Below, one piece after another: positions 1 to 8,153 of a stretch of DNA of 64,000 nt. Position 1 is the stretch's first letter, and each line of letters opens with the position of its first letter. The position numbers were made by a program, and so were the translations under genes. The DNA is taken from assembly GCA_002305795.1 (NCBI GenBank), contig DBRF01000012.1, positions 1 through 64,000 on the forward strand, in the 5' to 3' direction. Source of the DNA: Ruminococcaceae bacterium UBA1375. Lineage in GTDB: Bacteria > Bacillota > Clostridia > Oscillospirales > Ruminococcaceae. A model generated the notes under the pieces. The model was not told where the DNA came from and ran no database searches. It saw nothing but the letters and a program-made list of their open reading frames with translations.

Positions 1-27
1 CTTCCCTCTCTCGAGGACAGCTTTCAT

Positions 28-56
28 ATTTTATCACAACTTTCCGCTCTTGTCAA
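28..56 (-). promoter_or_regulatory. Promoter, downstream copy of a tandem pair, firing off the left edge
   Basis: Read on the minus strand there is a perfect -35 TTGACA (51-56) and a -10 TAAAAT (28-33) separated by exactly 17 bp. The region just after the -35 (AAGAG) matches the upstream copy at 123-151. Transcription would start near position 20 and leave the window, so the transcript cannot be seen. Confidence 0.75.
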
Positions 57-122
57 GCCCTTTTTCAAAAGTTTTTTTGAAATCCGCTTGATTTTTTTCG
101 GTTCGTCGTGACAACGTAGGCT

Positions 123-151
123 ATCTTACCATGATCTTTCTCTCTTGTCAA
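123..151 (-). promoter_or_regulatory. Promoter, upstream copy of a tandem pair
   Basis: On the minus strand, -35 TTGACA (146-151) and -10 TAAGAT (123-128) with 17 bp spacing. It shares the string TTGACAAGAG with the promoter 95 bp further downstream. Bases 1-235 carry no convincing gene; they hold only these two promoters in AT-rich DNA. Tandem strong promoters of this kind commonly drive rRNA or tRNA operons in Bacillota, but that transcript lies outside the window. Confidence 0.7.
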
Positions 152-235
152 CACTTTTGAGAAAAGTCGTCGTATTTTTCCTTCTTTTTCCGAAGCAGCC
201 CGAAAATGGGAAAAATCAGTCGAGCCAGGATTTTT

Positions 236-275
236 CCGCAAAAAAAGGAAACCCACCTTAATTCCGGCAGGTTTC
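236..275 (-). terminator. Intrinsic terminator of the S41 protease/ftsEX cluster
   Basis: A stem GAAACC/GGTTTC (248-253 with 270-275) with an inner CC/GG pairing is followed, on the minus strand, by a run of T. It lies 30-60 bp after the stop codon of the S41 protease gene. Confidence 0.8.
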
Positions 276-302
276 TCATCGCTTTTTCCTATATTTTCAA
301 AC

Positions 303-1496
303 TTACAGCCAGGAGGAACGCAGTACCGACACTGCTTTCTCCAACTGATCGTCTCCATCCATGCTGCCCATAGTTGCCAACTGATCCCGTCCCAGGGACA
401 CTTCATAATCCGGGGTCAAACCCACGCCGTCAAAATTTTCGCTGGCCGGAGGATCGAAGTAAGCCGTGGTGATCCGGACGGCGCTGCCGTCATCCAGCGG
501 ATACAGCGTTTGCAGCACCCCTTTGCCATAGGTGGTGGTTCCCACCAGATCCCCCTTATCGTAATCCCGAATGGCGGCGGCAAACAGCTCCGCCATGCTG
601 GAGGTATTTTCATTCACCAATACCGCCATGGGAAGATCGATCTCGCTGTCGTCCGACGTAGCCAGAATCTGCCGCTGGCTGCTGCCGGTGCGGGTATACC
701 CCAGCACCCCTTCCGGTAAAAGCTGGTCCAAGCACTCGGTGCAGCTGCCGGTATCCCCACCGGCATTATCCCGGACATCCAGCACCAAGCCCCGCACCTG
801 CTGAGCCTGAAGGTTGTTTAAAGCGTCGTTGAGCTGGGAAGGGGTATTTTCCTCAAAGCTGCTGATCCGCAGATAGCCAATGTCCCCATCTACCACCTGA
901 TAGGTCACAGAGGACTGGGAATACTGCCGTCGGGTAATCTCCGCCGTGGAATCACTGCCGTTTCGCCGGTACACCAAGCTCACCGCCGTGCCCTTTTCCC
1001 CAATCAAGGCGTCTGAGACTTCCTCCAGTTCCATTCCCCGCACCGAACTGCCGTCCACTTCCAGAATTAAATCCCCGGGCTGCAATCCCGCAGATTCCGC
1101 CGGAGAATCGGGATATACCTGGACCACCGCCGCATAATCCCCGGAACTGTCCTCTTGGAGCAGCACGCCAATGCCCACCGCATCGCCGCTCTGCTCATCC
1201 AGCAGTTTTTGATATTCGCTGCTGGAATAGTATTCCGCATAGGGGTCCCCGATCCCGGACACCACGCCCTGGCCAATGGCGTTAAGCAGGGTCTCGCTGT
1301 CCACATCATACAGGGAATTGTCGCTGACCACCTGGTCGATCTTTTGGATCTTCTGGTACATCTGCTCCTGCTGTTCCACATTGCTGATCTTCCGGTTAAA
1401 GGTGTCTCTGGAAACCAGCATGGTGATGCACACCGCCACCGCCGCCGCAATAATTACAAAAGCCAGAGCCGCTCCCAGGGAGATTTTTCGATTCAT
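303..1496 (-). CDS. S41 family C-terminal processing peptidase with PDZ domain
   Basis: A membrane-anchored serine protease of the CtpA/Prc family that trims or degrades exported proteins. The 397-residue product starts at ATG 1496, chosen because GGAG sits in front of it; a longer reading frame upstream has no ribosome site. A single transmembrane segment covers about residues 8-28. A PDZ domain follows at about 105-180 (AGLQPGDLILEVDG) and then the S41 fold. The catalytic pair should be Ser300 (in NENTSSMAE) and Lys325 (in TYGKG), 25 residues apart as is usual in the family. It is the last gene of a minus-strand run after ftsE, ftsX and two M23 hydrolases, so septal hydrolases are plausible substrates, which is inference. 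Confidence 0.93.
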   Translation of the reverse strand: MNRKISLGAALAFVIIAAAVAVCITMLVSRDTFNRKISNVEQQEQMYQKIQKIDQVVSDNSLYDVDSETLLNAIGQGVVSGIGDPYAEYYSSSEYQKLLDEQSGDAVGIGVLLQEDSSGDYAAVVQVYPDSPAESAGLQPGDLILEVDGSSVRGMELEEVSDALIGEKGTAVSLVYRRNGSDSTAEITRRQYSQSSVTYQVVDGDIGYLRISSFEENTPSQLNDALNNLQAQQVRGLVLDVRDNAGGDTGSCTECLDQLLPEGVLGYTRTGSSQRQILATSDDSEIDLPMAVLVNENTSSMAELFAAAIRDYDKGDLVGTTTYGKGVLQTLYPLDDGSAVRITTAYFDPPASENFDGVGLTPDYEVSLGRDQLATMGSMDGDDQLEKAVSVLRSSWL

Positions 1497-1586
1497 AACG
1501 CCTACTCCTTTTCCTTTCTCGCCGAAAAAAGCGCACCCTTCCTCCATCTATGGAAAAAGGGTGCGCCGAACACGTTTCCGAAATGC

Positions 1587-2825
1587 TTAGAAATAATTCA
1601 TGGGATTGACGGTCGTGCTGGAGGAAACACCCATCCGAATCTCGAAATGCAGGTGGTTACCGGTAGAGTTACCGGTACTGCCTACTCCTGCAATCACCTG
1701 TCCCTGCTCCACGGTTTCTCCCACCGACACATAGCGGGACTGGCAGTGGGCGTACATGGTGTAGGTTCCGTCGTCATGCTGGATCATGATGACATTGCCG
1801 TAACCTCCAAAGCCGGAGCCGGAATACCCCATCATGGAAACCACTACCACGCCGGAGCGAGAAGCGTAAATGGGGGTGCCTGCCGGAGCGGAAATGTCTA
1901 TACCCCGGTGCATACTGCCCCACCGGTACCCGTAACCAGAAGAGATGGTGTGGCTGGCGCAGGGCCAAAGATAGGTGCCGTTATCGGGCTGGATGGTGCT
2001 GTTATCCACCTTGCTGGAGTTGGCCCGGGCAATCTCTTCGATCTGGGCGTTGTTGGCGTCGATCTCTGCCTGATACTGCTCCACATCGGAGAGTAGGGAA
2101 TCCTGGCTGCTTTGCAGCTGAGCTTCCGCAGACTCCGACTGGCTCTGCAACGTGTCAAGCTCCGCAATTTTGGCGTCTTGCTCCGCTTTCAAGGATTGCA
2201 CCTGGGCCTGGTTGGCTTCCAGAGAACTTCTGGTCGCTTCCACTTCCGCCATATCGGCGTTGATCTGGTTCTCCAGCTGGAGCAGTTCATCCAGCATGGC
2301 CTGATCGCTGGCAGCTAAGCTATCCACATATTGACTGCGGGTAAGAAAATCCGCATAGGACTTGGCCCCCAACAGCAGCTCCAAGGTAGAGGTGTTGCCC
2401 TCCAAATACAGGGCCAGCATCCGGTCGTGGAAAAGATTCTCCACCTCTTCCCGGCGCTGCTGGGACTGCTCCAGCTGCATATTCAGAGAATCAATCCGGT
2501 CGTTCTGCTCCTGAATCTGAACATCCAACCCGTCGATCTGTTCCTGGTACAACGTTACCTGCTGCTGCACCGCATCAATCTGGCTTTGCAGGTCATCCTG
2601 CACCGCCTGCTGCTGGTCAATCTGCTGCTGCAACTGGTCAATTTGCTGCTGTGCCTGCTGACGCTGGGTTTCCAACTCCTGGTTTCTTTGCTGCAAATCG
2701 CTGGTTTCATCTGCCCGCACCGGTTCTGCGGTGCTGGGGGCGCTCATCCAAAAGGCGCCCAAGCAAAGGCAGACGGCCATCAGCAGCGAAAGCAGGCGCA
2801 AACTGACACGCTTTCCCGTCCTCAT
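1587..2825 (-). CDS. Coiled-coil M23 (LytM) peptidoglycan hydrolase, EnvC-like, copy 2
   Basis: A 412-residue exported protein with a signal peptide (about residues 8-35), a long Gln/Glu-rich coiled coil (about 40-250), and a C-terminal M23 peptidase domain (about 280-412). The zinc ligands look intact: HRGID and the HLHFEIR motif near the end. Start ATG 2825 has GGAGG 11 bp upstream; a TTG six codons earlier is a weaker option. The protein is closely similar to the neighbouring product at 2865-4244, so the two look like a tandem duplication. Position directly behind ftsEX suggests a wall hydrolase controlled by FtsEX, as EnvC, PcsB or CwlO are in other bacteria. Unlike E. coli EnvC, which is a degenerate activator, this one keeps the metal ligands and is probably enzymatic. 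Confidence 0.9.
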   Translation of the reverse strand: MRTGKRVSLRLLSLLMAVCLCLGAFWMSAPSTAEPVRADETSDLQQRNQELETQRQQAQQQIDQLQQQIDQQQAVQDDLQSQIDAVQQQVTLYQEQIDGLDVQIQEQNDRIDSLNMQLEQSQQRREEVENLFHDRMLALYLEGNTSTLELLLGAKSYADFLTRSQYVDSLAASDQAMLDELLQLENQINADMAEVEATRSSLEANQAQVQSLKAEQDAKIAELDTLQSQSESAEAQLQSSQDSLLSDVEQYQAEIDANNAQIEEIARANSSKVDNSTIQPDNGTYLWPCASHTISSGYGYRWGSMHRGIDISAPAGTPIYASRSGVVVVSMMGYSGSGFGGYGNVIMIQHDDGTYTMYAHCQSRYVSVGETVEQGQVIAGVGSTGNSTGNHLHFEIRMGVSSSTTVNPMNYF

Positions 2826-2864
2826 ACGTTCACAATCCTCCAATTTGTTTCTTTCCTGAGATCC

Positions 2865-4244
2865 TTAGAAGTAATTCATGGGGTCTACCGTAGTGCTGGA
2901 AGAAATCCCCTGCCGGATCTCAAAGTGCAGGTGGTTGCCGGTAGAATCGCCGGTGCTGCCCACTGCAGCAATCACGTCTCCCTGGCTCACCACATCCCCC
3001 ACCGAGACATATCTGGTCTGGCAGTGTGCATATAATGTATAGGTGCCGTCATTGTGCTGAATCATCACCACATTGCCGTACCCGCCAAAACCGGAACCGG
3101 AATACCCCATCATGGAGACAATCACTACCCCGGATTTGGATGCATAAATATCTGTGCCGGCGGGAGCCGCAATATCAATGCCCCGGTGCATACTGCCCCA
3201 CCGGTAGCCGTAGTAGGAAGAAATATTGTGGCTGGCACAGGGCCAGAGATAGCTTCCATCCCCCGGCGCAGTGACACTGCCGCCGGACCCGCCGGAAGTG
3301 CTGCCACCGGTAGAGCTGCTGGTGGAGCCGCCGGAAGAACTGCCCCCACCGCTGCCAGAAGAGGTGCTTCCAGAACTGGTGTTCCCGCCGGACGAACTGT
3401 TATCTTCCGGTTGGGTGGCGTTGGCATATTTGTTGGCGTTGGCCCGGGCAATGGCTTCCAGTTCAGCGTTTGCCTGTTCCAACTCTTCCTGATACTGCTG
3501 GGCGTCTGCGCTATAAGCGTCCTGGTGCATCTGCAGATCCGCCTCTTCCGCTTGGGACTGCTGCTGCAAGGTTTCCAAATCAGCGATTTTGGCGTCCTGT
3601 TCCGCTTGCAGGGACTGAACCTGAGCCTGGTTGGCCTCCAAGGAACTCCGGGTGGATTCCATCTCCGTCCGGTCGGCGTTCATCTGATTTTCCAAGGCGA
3701 GCAGTTCGTCCAACAAGGCCTGGTCGCTGCTGGCCTGGCTGTTCATGTACTGGCTGCGGGTGAGGAAGTCCGCATAGGACTCCGCCCCCAATAACAACTC
3801 CAAGGTGGAGGTGTTCCCTTCCAGGTAAAGAGCTAACATCCGCTGATGAAACAAATCTTCCACCTGGTCCCGCTTGGCCTGGGACTGTTCCAGCTGGGCA
3901 TTCAGGGAATCAATCCGGTCGCTCTGCTCTTGGATCTGCATCCCTAAGCTGTCGATCTGCTCTTGGTACAGGGTCACCTGCTGTTCCACCACATCAATCT
4001 GGGACTGCAGGTTTTCCTGGATCTGCTGCTGGGCGTCAATATCGTCCTGCAAGGCTTCCGCCTGCTGCTGGGCTTGCTGCCGCTGGCTCTCCAGCTGGGC
4101 GATCTGAGCCTGGAGATCGGAAGTCTCGTCTGCCTGTACGGTGGGGGGAGCCCCGATCCACATCCCGCCGGCAGCGCAGAAGCAAACCGCCAGCGCCGCC
4201 GCCAACAGCCGTTTGCCCCGCCTATTGTTTCTGGCCGCGATCAT
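2865..4244 (-). CDS. Coiled-coil M23 (LytM) peptidoglycan hydrolase, EnvC-like, copy 1
   Basis: Exported protein of 459 residues with the same plan as its downstream paralogue: signal peptide (about 8-35), coiled coil (about 40-265), M23 domain at the C-terminus (about 335-459) with HRGID and HLHFEIR zinc motifs. It differs by a low-complexity Gly/Ser linker of about 45 residues between coil and catalytic domain, which the second copy lacks. I chose ATG 4244, six bases after a GGAAGG site; ATG 4250 would leave no spacing. It lies 36 bp after ftsX and is likely co-transcribed. Expected role is cutting septal peptidoglycan when FtsEX rearranges; that role is from family knowledge. Confidence 0.9.
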   Translation of the reverse strand: MIAARNNRRGKRLLAAALAVCFCAAGGMWIGAPPTVQADETSDLQAQIAQLESQRQQAQQQAEALQDDIDAQQQIQENLQSQIDVVEQQVTLYQEQIDSLGMQIQEQSDRIDSLNAQLEQSQAKRDQVEDLFHQRMLALYLEGNTSTLELLLGAESYADFLTRSQYMNSQASSDQALLDELLALENQMNADRTEMESTRSSLEANQAQVQSLQAEQDAKIADLETLQQQSQAEEADLQMHQDAYSADAQQYQEELEQANAELEAIARANANKYANATQPEDNSSSGGNTSSGSTSSGSGGGSSSGGSTSSSTGGSTSGGSGGSVTAPGDGSYLWPCASHNISSYYGYRWGSMHRGIDIAAPAGTDIYASKSGVVIVSMMGYSGSGFGGYGNVVMIQHNDGTYTLYAHCQTRYVSVGDVVSQGDVIAAVGSTGDSTGNHLHFEIRQGISSSTTVDPMNYF

Positions 4245-4280
4245 AGACATCCTTCCTTATTTGGTCTTTCCAAAAAAGGT

Positions 4281-5537
4281 TTACACTTTAATGTGTTTGC
4301 GAATACTGATTAGGCTTCCTGCCACGCCCAGCACAACGCTGGCCGCCAGGAAGAACAGGGCCAATCCCCAGGCGATGTTTTCGTAGGGGATCATCTGGCC
4401 GAAGAGCTGCTGCACCCAGCCGTCGGAAATGGAAGTGGAACCGGCGGAAAGGAGATAGCAATACCCGGCGCTGACCAGGCCGAAGGAGATGGCCGCTGAG
4501 AGGATGCCCAGGCAGATGCCCTCCACAATAAAGGGCAGCCGGATAAAGGCATTGGTGGCGCCTACATATTTCATAATGTTGATCTCTTTGCGGCGGGTGT
4601 AGATGCTGGCCCGGATGGTGTTGGTGATAATCACCAGGCTCACCACCACCAGCGCCGCCACAATGGCCCAGCCCACCACGTTGATCACCTGCCGCAGAGT
4701 GGTCATAGTGGAGGCCACCTGGGTAGATGCCTGGATGGAATACACCTCATCCAGGGACTGAATCTGGTCGATGGTGGACTGCAACTGAGACAGGTCGCTG
4801 ACCGTCACAACAAAGGAATCCGGCAGGTTGTTGTCAGAACCGTAGATGTATTCGTCGTCAAACAGGGACGCATAATCCTCTCCCACCTGATCCCGGAGGG
4901 AAAGCACCCCCTCCTCTTTGGAGCGGTAGGTAATGTTGGCGATGTTGCCTACCGCCTGGATTTCGCTCTGGACCCGCGCTACATAATTTTCCCGGTTGGC
5001 CTGAGCTTCCTCCTCGGTCATACCGTTGGTGACGGTCTGGTACTCCGCAGGATCGTACCCTTCGGGAAAGCCGAAGTAGATTCCGCTATTGTCGTCGTAC
5101 CCATCCTGATTTTCGTCCACAAAGTTAAAGTAATAATCGGTGTTGTCGTCGTATCCGTCGTGGTCGGCGTCGGTAAAGACGCCATACTGGGAAACAAAGG
5201 TGTCATCCTCTTCCCCGTAGTTGATACCGTCCACATAGCCCCAGGCGCTGGCGGATTCGCCGGTGTCCCCGGGGATGGCGATGGACAGATCGGAAGAACC
5301 GGAGGTGGTGCCTTCCTCCACCGGCACTTCATTTTCATCGTAAATAAAGACCACCATTTCATTCTGGTCTTCTACATAGCCCACCATGCTGTTGATGTTG
5401 CCGGTAAGAAGCACGGCGCAGCCCACAATAATCAAGCAGGCGCAAAGCACGCCCACGCTGGCCAAGGTCATCATCCGGTTGGCCCAAAGATTATGGAGTC
5501 CCTGCTTGAGCAGGTATCCGAAACTATTCGCCCTCAT
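4281..5537 (-). CDS. ftsX: Cell-division protein FtsX with an enlarged extracellular loop
   Basis: Membrane subunit of the FtsEX complex, which couples ATP hydrolysis in the cytoplasm to activation of wall hydrolases outside. The start ATG 5537 has GGAGG five bases upstream and overlaps the end of ftsE by 14 bp. The first membrane segment is at about 24-46; three more fall in the last 140 residues. At 418 residues it is roughly 110 longer than a typical FtsX. The excess lies in the first extracellular loop (about residues 72-170), which is very acidic and carries two repeats resembling thrombospondin type-3 or EF-hand calcium loops: Asp123-Asp134 (DADHDGYDDNTD) and Asp141-Gly152 (DENQDGYDDNSG). 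That insertion is unusual; calcium binding is inference. Confidence 0.93.
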   Translation of the reverse strand: MRANSFGYLLKQGLHNLWANRMMTLASVGVLCACLIIVGCAVLLTGNINSMVGYVEDQNEMVVFIYDENEVPVEEGTTSGSSDLSIAIPGDTGESASAWGYVDGINYGEEDDTFVSQYGVFTDADHDGYDDNTDYYFNFVDENQDGYDDNSGIYFGFPEGYDPAEYQTVTNGMTEEEAQANRENYVARVQSEIQAVGNIANITYRSKEEGVLSLRDQVGEDYASLFDDEYIYGSDNNLPDSFVVTVSDLSQLQSTIDQIQSLDEVYSIQASTQVASTMTTLRQVINVVGWAIVAALVVVSLVIITNTIRASIYTRRKEINIMKYVGATNAFIRLPFIVEGICLGILSAAISFGLVSAGYCYLLSAGSTSISDGWVQQLFGQMIPYENIAWGLALFFLAASVVLGVAGSLISIRKHIKV

Positions 5538-6213
5538 GTGTTCCTCCCATGACAAAATCATCAAATACGATCTGCCCATGATCCACCCGCAAGGTGCGGC
5601 CGCCGAACTGGCGCACCAATTCATGCTGATGGGTGACCATCAGGATGGTGGTGCCGCACTTATTGATCTCCTGCAAAAGCTGCACAATCTCGTAGCTCAA
5701 TGCAGGGTCTACATTGCCGGTAGGTTCATCTGCAATGATCAGAGGCGGGTCATTGACCAGCGCCCGGGCCAAGGCCACACGCTGCTGTTCCCCGCCGGAG
5801 ATCTCGTGGGGGTAACGCTTGGCTTTGTCGGAAAGTTCCATCAAATCCAAAATGTAAGGGACCCGGGTGCGGATATACCGGGAAGAGGTGTTGGTCACCC
5901 GCAGGGCAAAGGCCACATTGTCAAACACATTCAAGGTTGGGATCAGCCGAAAGTCCTGGAACACCACCCCTAAGGTGCGGCGAAATTCCGGGATTTTGTT
6001 GTTTTTGATCTTTCCCAAATCGTAGCCGTTGACTAGGACGGTTCCTTTCGTAGGCACCTTTTCCCGAAGCAGCAGTTTGATAATGGAGCTTTTGCCGGCG
6101 CCGGAAGCCCCGACGATAAACACAAATTCCCCCTGTTTCACCGTAAAGTTGATGTGGTTGAGCGCTACGGTGTCCTCATCGTATTTCAGGGATACATCCT
6201 TTAATTCTATCAT
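5524..6213 (-). CDS. ftsE: Cell-division ATP-binding protein FtsE
   Basis: ABC-type ATPase of 229 residues that pairs with FtsX at the septum. Walker A (GASGAGKSS) is near residue 35-43, the signature is SGGEQQRVALARAL, and Walker B is LIIADEPTGNVDP, which is the usual FtsE form. Length is standard. Its last 14 bases overlap the ftsX start, indicating translational coupling. It begins 34 bp downstream of a CdaR/PucR-type regulator gene with no terminator between, so that regulator may be on the same transcript. The cluster order ftsE, ftsX, two M23 hydrolases, S41 protease describes a complete septal-hydrolysis module. Confidence 0.96.
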   Translation of the reverse strand: MIELKDVSLKYDEDTVALNHINFTVKQGEFVFIVGASGAGKSSIIKLLLREKVPTKGTVLVNGYDLGKIKNNKIPEFRRTLGVVFQDFRLIPTLNVFDNVAFALRVTNTSSRYIRTRVPYILDLMELSDKAKRYPHEISGGEQQRVALARALVNDPPLIIADEPTGNVDPALSYEIVQLLQEINKCGTTILMVTHQHELVRQFGGRTLRVDHGQIVFDDFVMGGTHEGE

Positions 6214-6246
6214 GGAGTCAGTCCTTTTTGCTAGGGTATTGCCGCT

Positions 6247-7356
6247 TTAGTTCTGACTGTTTCCGGAAGGGGCGCTGCCCTCTGCACAGGCGTCCAGGTA
6301 CTTGCGCACCATCAAGGCAATCTTGAAGATGATGGCATGGTCGAACTCCCGCAGATCCAGCCCGGTGAGCTTTTTGATCTTCTCCAGCCGGTACACCAGG
6401 GTGTTCCGGTGGACGAACAGCTTCCGGGAGGTTTCGGAAACATTCAGGTTGTTTTCAAAGAAGCGGCGGATGGTAAACAATGTTTCGTGATCCAAACTTT
6501 CGATGCCGCCCTGGTGGAACACTTCCCTGAGGAAGGTCTCGCAAAGGGTCACCGGAAGCTGGTAAATCAACCGGGCAATGCCCAAATTGTCGTAGCGGAC
6601 AATGGTTTCTTCGGTGTCGAACACCTTTCCCACTTCCAGGGCCACCTGGGCTTCCTTAAAGGAAACCGCCAGTTCCTTCACCCCGGTAACGGCGGTGCCG
6701 ATGCCCACCACAGCCTTGGTATAAAACTCCCCGCTGAGGGTATCGGCGATAGAGCGGGCCAGCTTTTCCAAATCCTTGCTGTCAATGCCCGGCTTGATCT
6801 CTTTGATCAGGACAATGTCGTTTTCCCCGATGGAAAAGACAAAATCCTTCTGTTTATCCGGAAACAGGTTCTGCACCACATCATAGGTGGACACATCGTT
6901 GCTGCCGCTGACCCGGATGAGGAAAGCCACCCGGGTGGCGTCGGCGTTAAAGTGCAGCTCCCTGGCCTTGATATAAATATCGCCGGGGAGGATGTTGTCC
7001 AACACCACGTTCTTCACAAAGTTATTGCGGTCGTACTTTTCGTCGTAATACTGCTTAATGGAGGACAGGGAGATGGCCAAAAGCTGGGCATACTTGGAAG
7101 CGCTTTCGTCGGTCCCTTCCACAAACACAGCATAGTCGGGTTTGATGTGGGGGCCGAAGGGCTTGTAGGTATAGCCGTCCCGGATAAAGGTGTCGTGGGA
7201 ATCACTCAGATCCAGGGCGATGAACTCATTGGTCAACCCTACTTTGGACAAGTCACTGCACGCAATGATGGCGGCCGTCTCATCCACAACGCCGATGACC
7301 CGATTGATCACATCCCGCATTTGGTGAACGACTCCCTGAAATAAACGATTCGACAT
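6247..7356 (-). CDS. PucR/CdaR-family transcriptional regulator
   Basis: A 369-residue regulator whose C-terminal part (about residues 300-355) is the PucR-type helix-turn-helix: LNVSETSRKLFVHRNTLVYR, followed by LEKIKKLTGLDLREF. The middle holds a GGDEF-like/CdaR fold region typical of these proteins, and the N-terminus is probably a sensory domain; no DNA or effector specificity can be read. ATG 7356 is preferred, seven bases after AAGGAG; ATG 7362 is only one base from it. A good promoter lies at 7399-7427. It is upstream of ftsE on the same strand, but a role in division control would be speculation. Confidence 0.85.
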   Translation of the reverse strand: MSNRLFQGVVHQMRDVINRVIGVVDETAAIIACSDLSKVGLTNEFIALDLSDSHDTFIRDGYTYKPFGPHIKPDYAVFVEGTDESASKYAQLLAISLSSIKQYYDEKYDRNNFVKNVVLDNILPGDIYIKARELHFNADATRVAFLIRVSGSNDVSTYDVVQNLFPDKQKDFVFSIGENDIVLIKEIKPGIDSKDLEKLARSIADTLSGEFYTKAVVGIGTAVTGVKELAVSFKEAQVALEVGKVFDTEETIVRYDNLGIARLIYQLPVTLCETFLREVFHQGGIESLDHETLFTIRRFFENNLNVSETSRKLFVHRNTLVYRLEKIKKLTGLDLREFDHAIIFKIALMVRKYLDACAEGSAPSGNSQN

Positions 7357-7398
7357 CTTCATTCTCCTTTGCTGACAAAGTGATAGGTATACAGTATT

Positions 7399-7427
7399 AT
7401 TTTACCTAAAAGCCCGTGTTTTTGCAA
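7399..7427 (-). promoter_or_regulatory. Promoter of the PucR/CdaR regulator gene
   Basis: Minus-strand -35 TTGCAA (7422-7427) and -10 TAAAAT (7399-7404) with 17 bp spacing, about 40 bp before the start codon. Confidence 0.6.
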
Positions 7428-7484
7428 CAGGTTTGCCGAATCTTTTTGCGATTTTTTGGACAGTATTCCTCAGCAGGGCAGTTT

Positions 7485-7521
7485 GTTACAAATTGTCCCC
7501 GGAACTATGACAAATTGTAAC
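7485..7521. promoter_or_regulatory. Inverted repeat GTTACAA...TTGTAAC, possible operator
   Basis: GTTACAAATTGT (7485-7496) and ACAAATTGTAAC (7510-7521) form an inverted repeat whose inner ACAAATTGT is also a direct repeat. It sits 60-95 bp upstream of the regulator promoter. It could be an autoregulatory site; nothing else proves it. The rest of the 7357-7593 gap shows no gene. Confidence 0.4.
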
Positions 7522-7589
7522 ACACTACAGCCTATTGTTTGTGAAAAATCTTTGAATCTTTGGCATCAAAGGGGATTTTGCCGGAAAAT

Positions 7590-7621
7590 GGAAAAACAGC
7601 GAAGGAAGTCCTCCGCTGTTT
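7590..7621 (-). terminator. Intrinsic terminator after the HPr gene
   Basis: Stem AAACAGCGAAGGA (7594-7606) pairs with TCCTCCGCTGTTT (7609-7621), one G-U pair, and runs into T residues on the minus strand, about 25 bp after the HPr stop codon. Confidence 0.85.
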
Positions 7622-7645
7622 CAAAAGATCAAAATTACAAGAAGC

Positions 7646-7909
7646 TCAGGCAGTGAAGCCGGACTCCACCAGGTTGACCAAGGCGTCTACGGCTTCTTTC
7701 TCATCGGTGCCATCGGCAATGATCCGGATTTGGTGCTGTCCCAGAATCCCCAGGCTGAGGACCCCCAACAGACTTTTGGCGTTCACCCGGCGTTCGTCCC
7801 GCTCCACCCAGATGGAGGATTGGAATTCGTTGGCACGCTGAATGAAGAAGGTGGCGGGGCGGGCGTGGAGACCCACCTTATTTTTGACGATTACATCTCT
7901 TACATACAT
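7646..7909 (-). CDS. HPr family phosphocarrier protein
   Basis: An 87-residue HPr. The phosphoryl-accepting His15 sits in GLHARPA and the regulatory serine is Ser46 in NAKSLLGV, so it can in principle take part both in sugar PTS phosphotransfer and in HPrK/CcpA catabolite control as in other Bacillota. Start ATG 7909 follows AAGGAG at 11 bp spacing. It is monocistronic: promoter at 8013-8041 and a strong terminator at 7590-7621. No other PTS gene, HPr kinase or EI lies in the window, so whether this is the main HPr or a Crh-like relative cannot be decided; His15 argues for a genuine HPr. Confidence 0.93.
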   Translation of the reverse strand: MYVRDVIVKNKVGLHARPATFFIQRANEFQSSIWVERDERRVNAKSLLGVLSLGILGQHQIRIIADGTDEKEAVDALVNLVESGFTA

Positions 7910-8012
7910 GACGATCTTCGCTCCTTGCTTCTCGTTGCTTTTTGTTGGATTCGGGGCTGCATTCGCCGCAGAGCAGCAAAAAAATGCTCATTTTGCGCCT
8001 AACAACACTTAT

Positions 8013-8041
8013 ATTATAATCGTCATGAAAATTCCAGTCAA
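8013..8041 (-). promoter_or_regulatory. Promoter of the HPr gene
   Basis: Minus-strand -35 TTGACT (8036-8041) and -10 TATAAT (8013-8018), 17 bp apart, giving a leader of about 100 bases before the HPr start. The leader shows no strong hairpin. Confidence 0.8.
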
Positions 8042-8153
8042 TCCCTGAAAAACCAGTTTGGATTAAATGATAGATTGGGAAAATAAAAAAGCCCGGTTCT
8101 TATGAATTTTCCACAAACTCTTTCAACGTGCCGGAAAGAAACTAACAAAACCA

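Noticed and set aside
2450..2700. CAG/CTG-rich quasi-repeats
   Set aside because: They arise from Gln/Leu codons of the coiled coils in the two M23 proteins (also near 3900-4110), not from a DNA repeat element.
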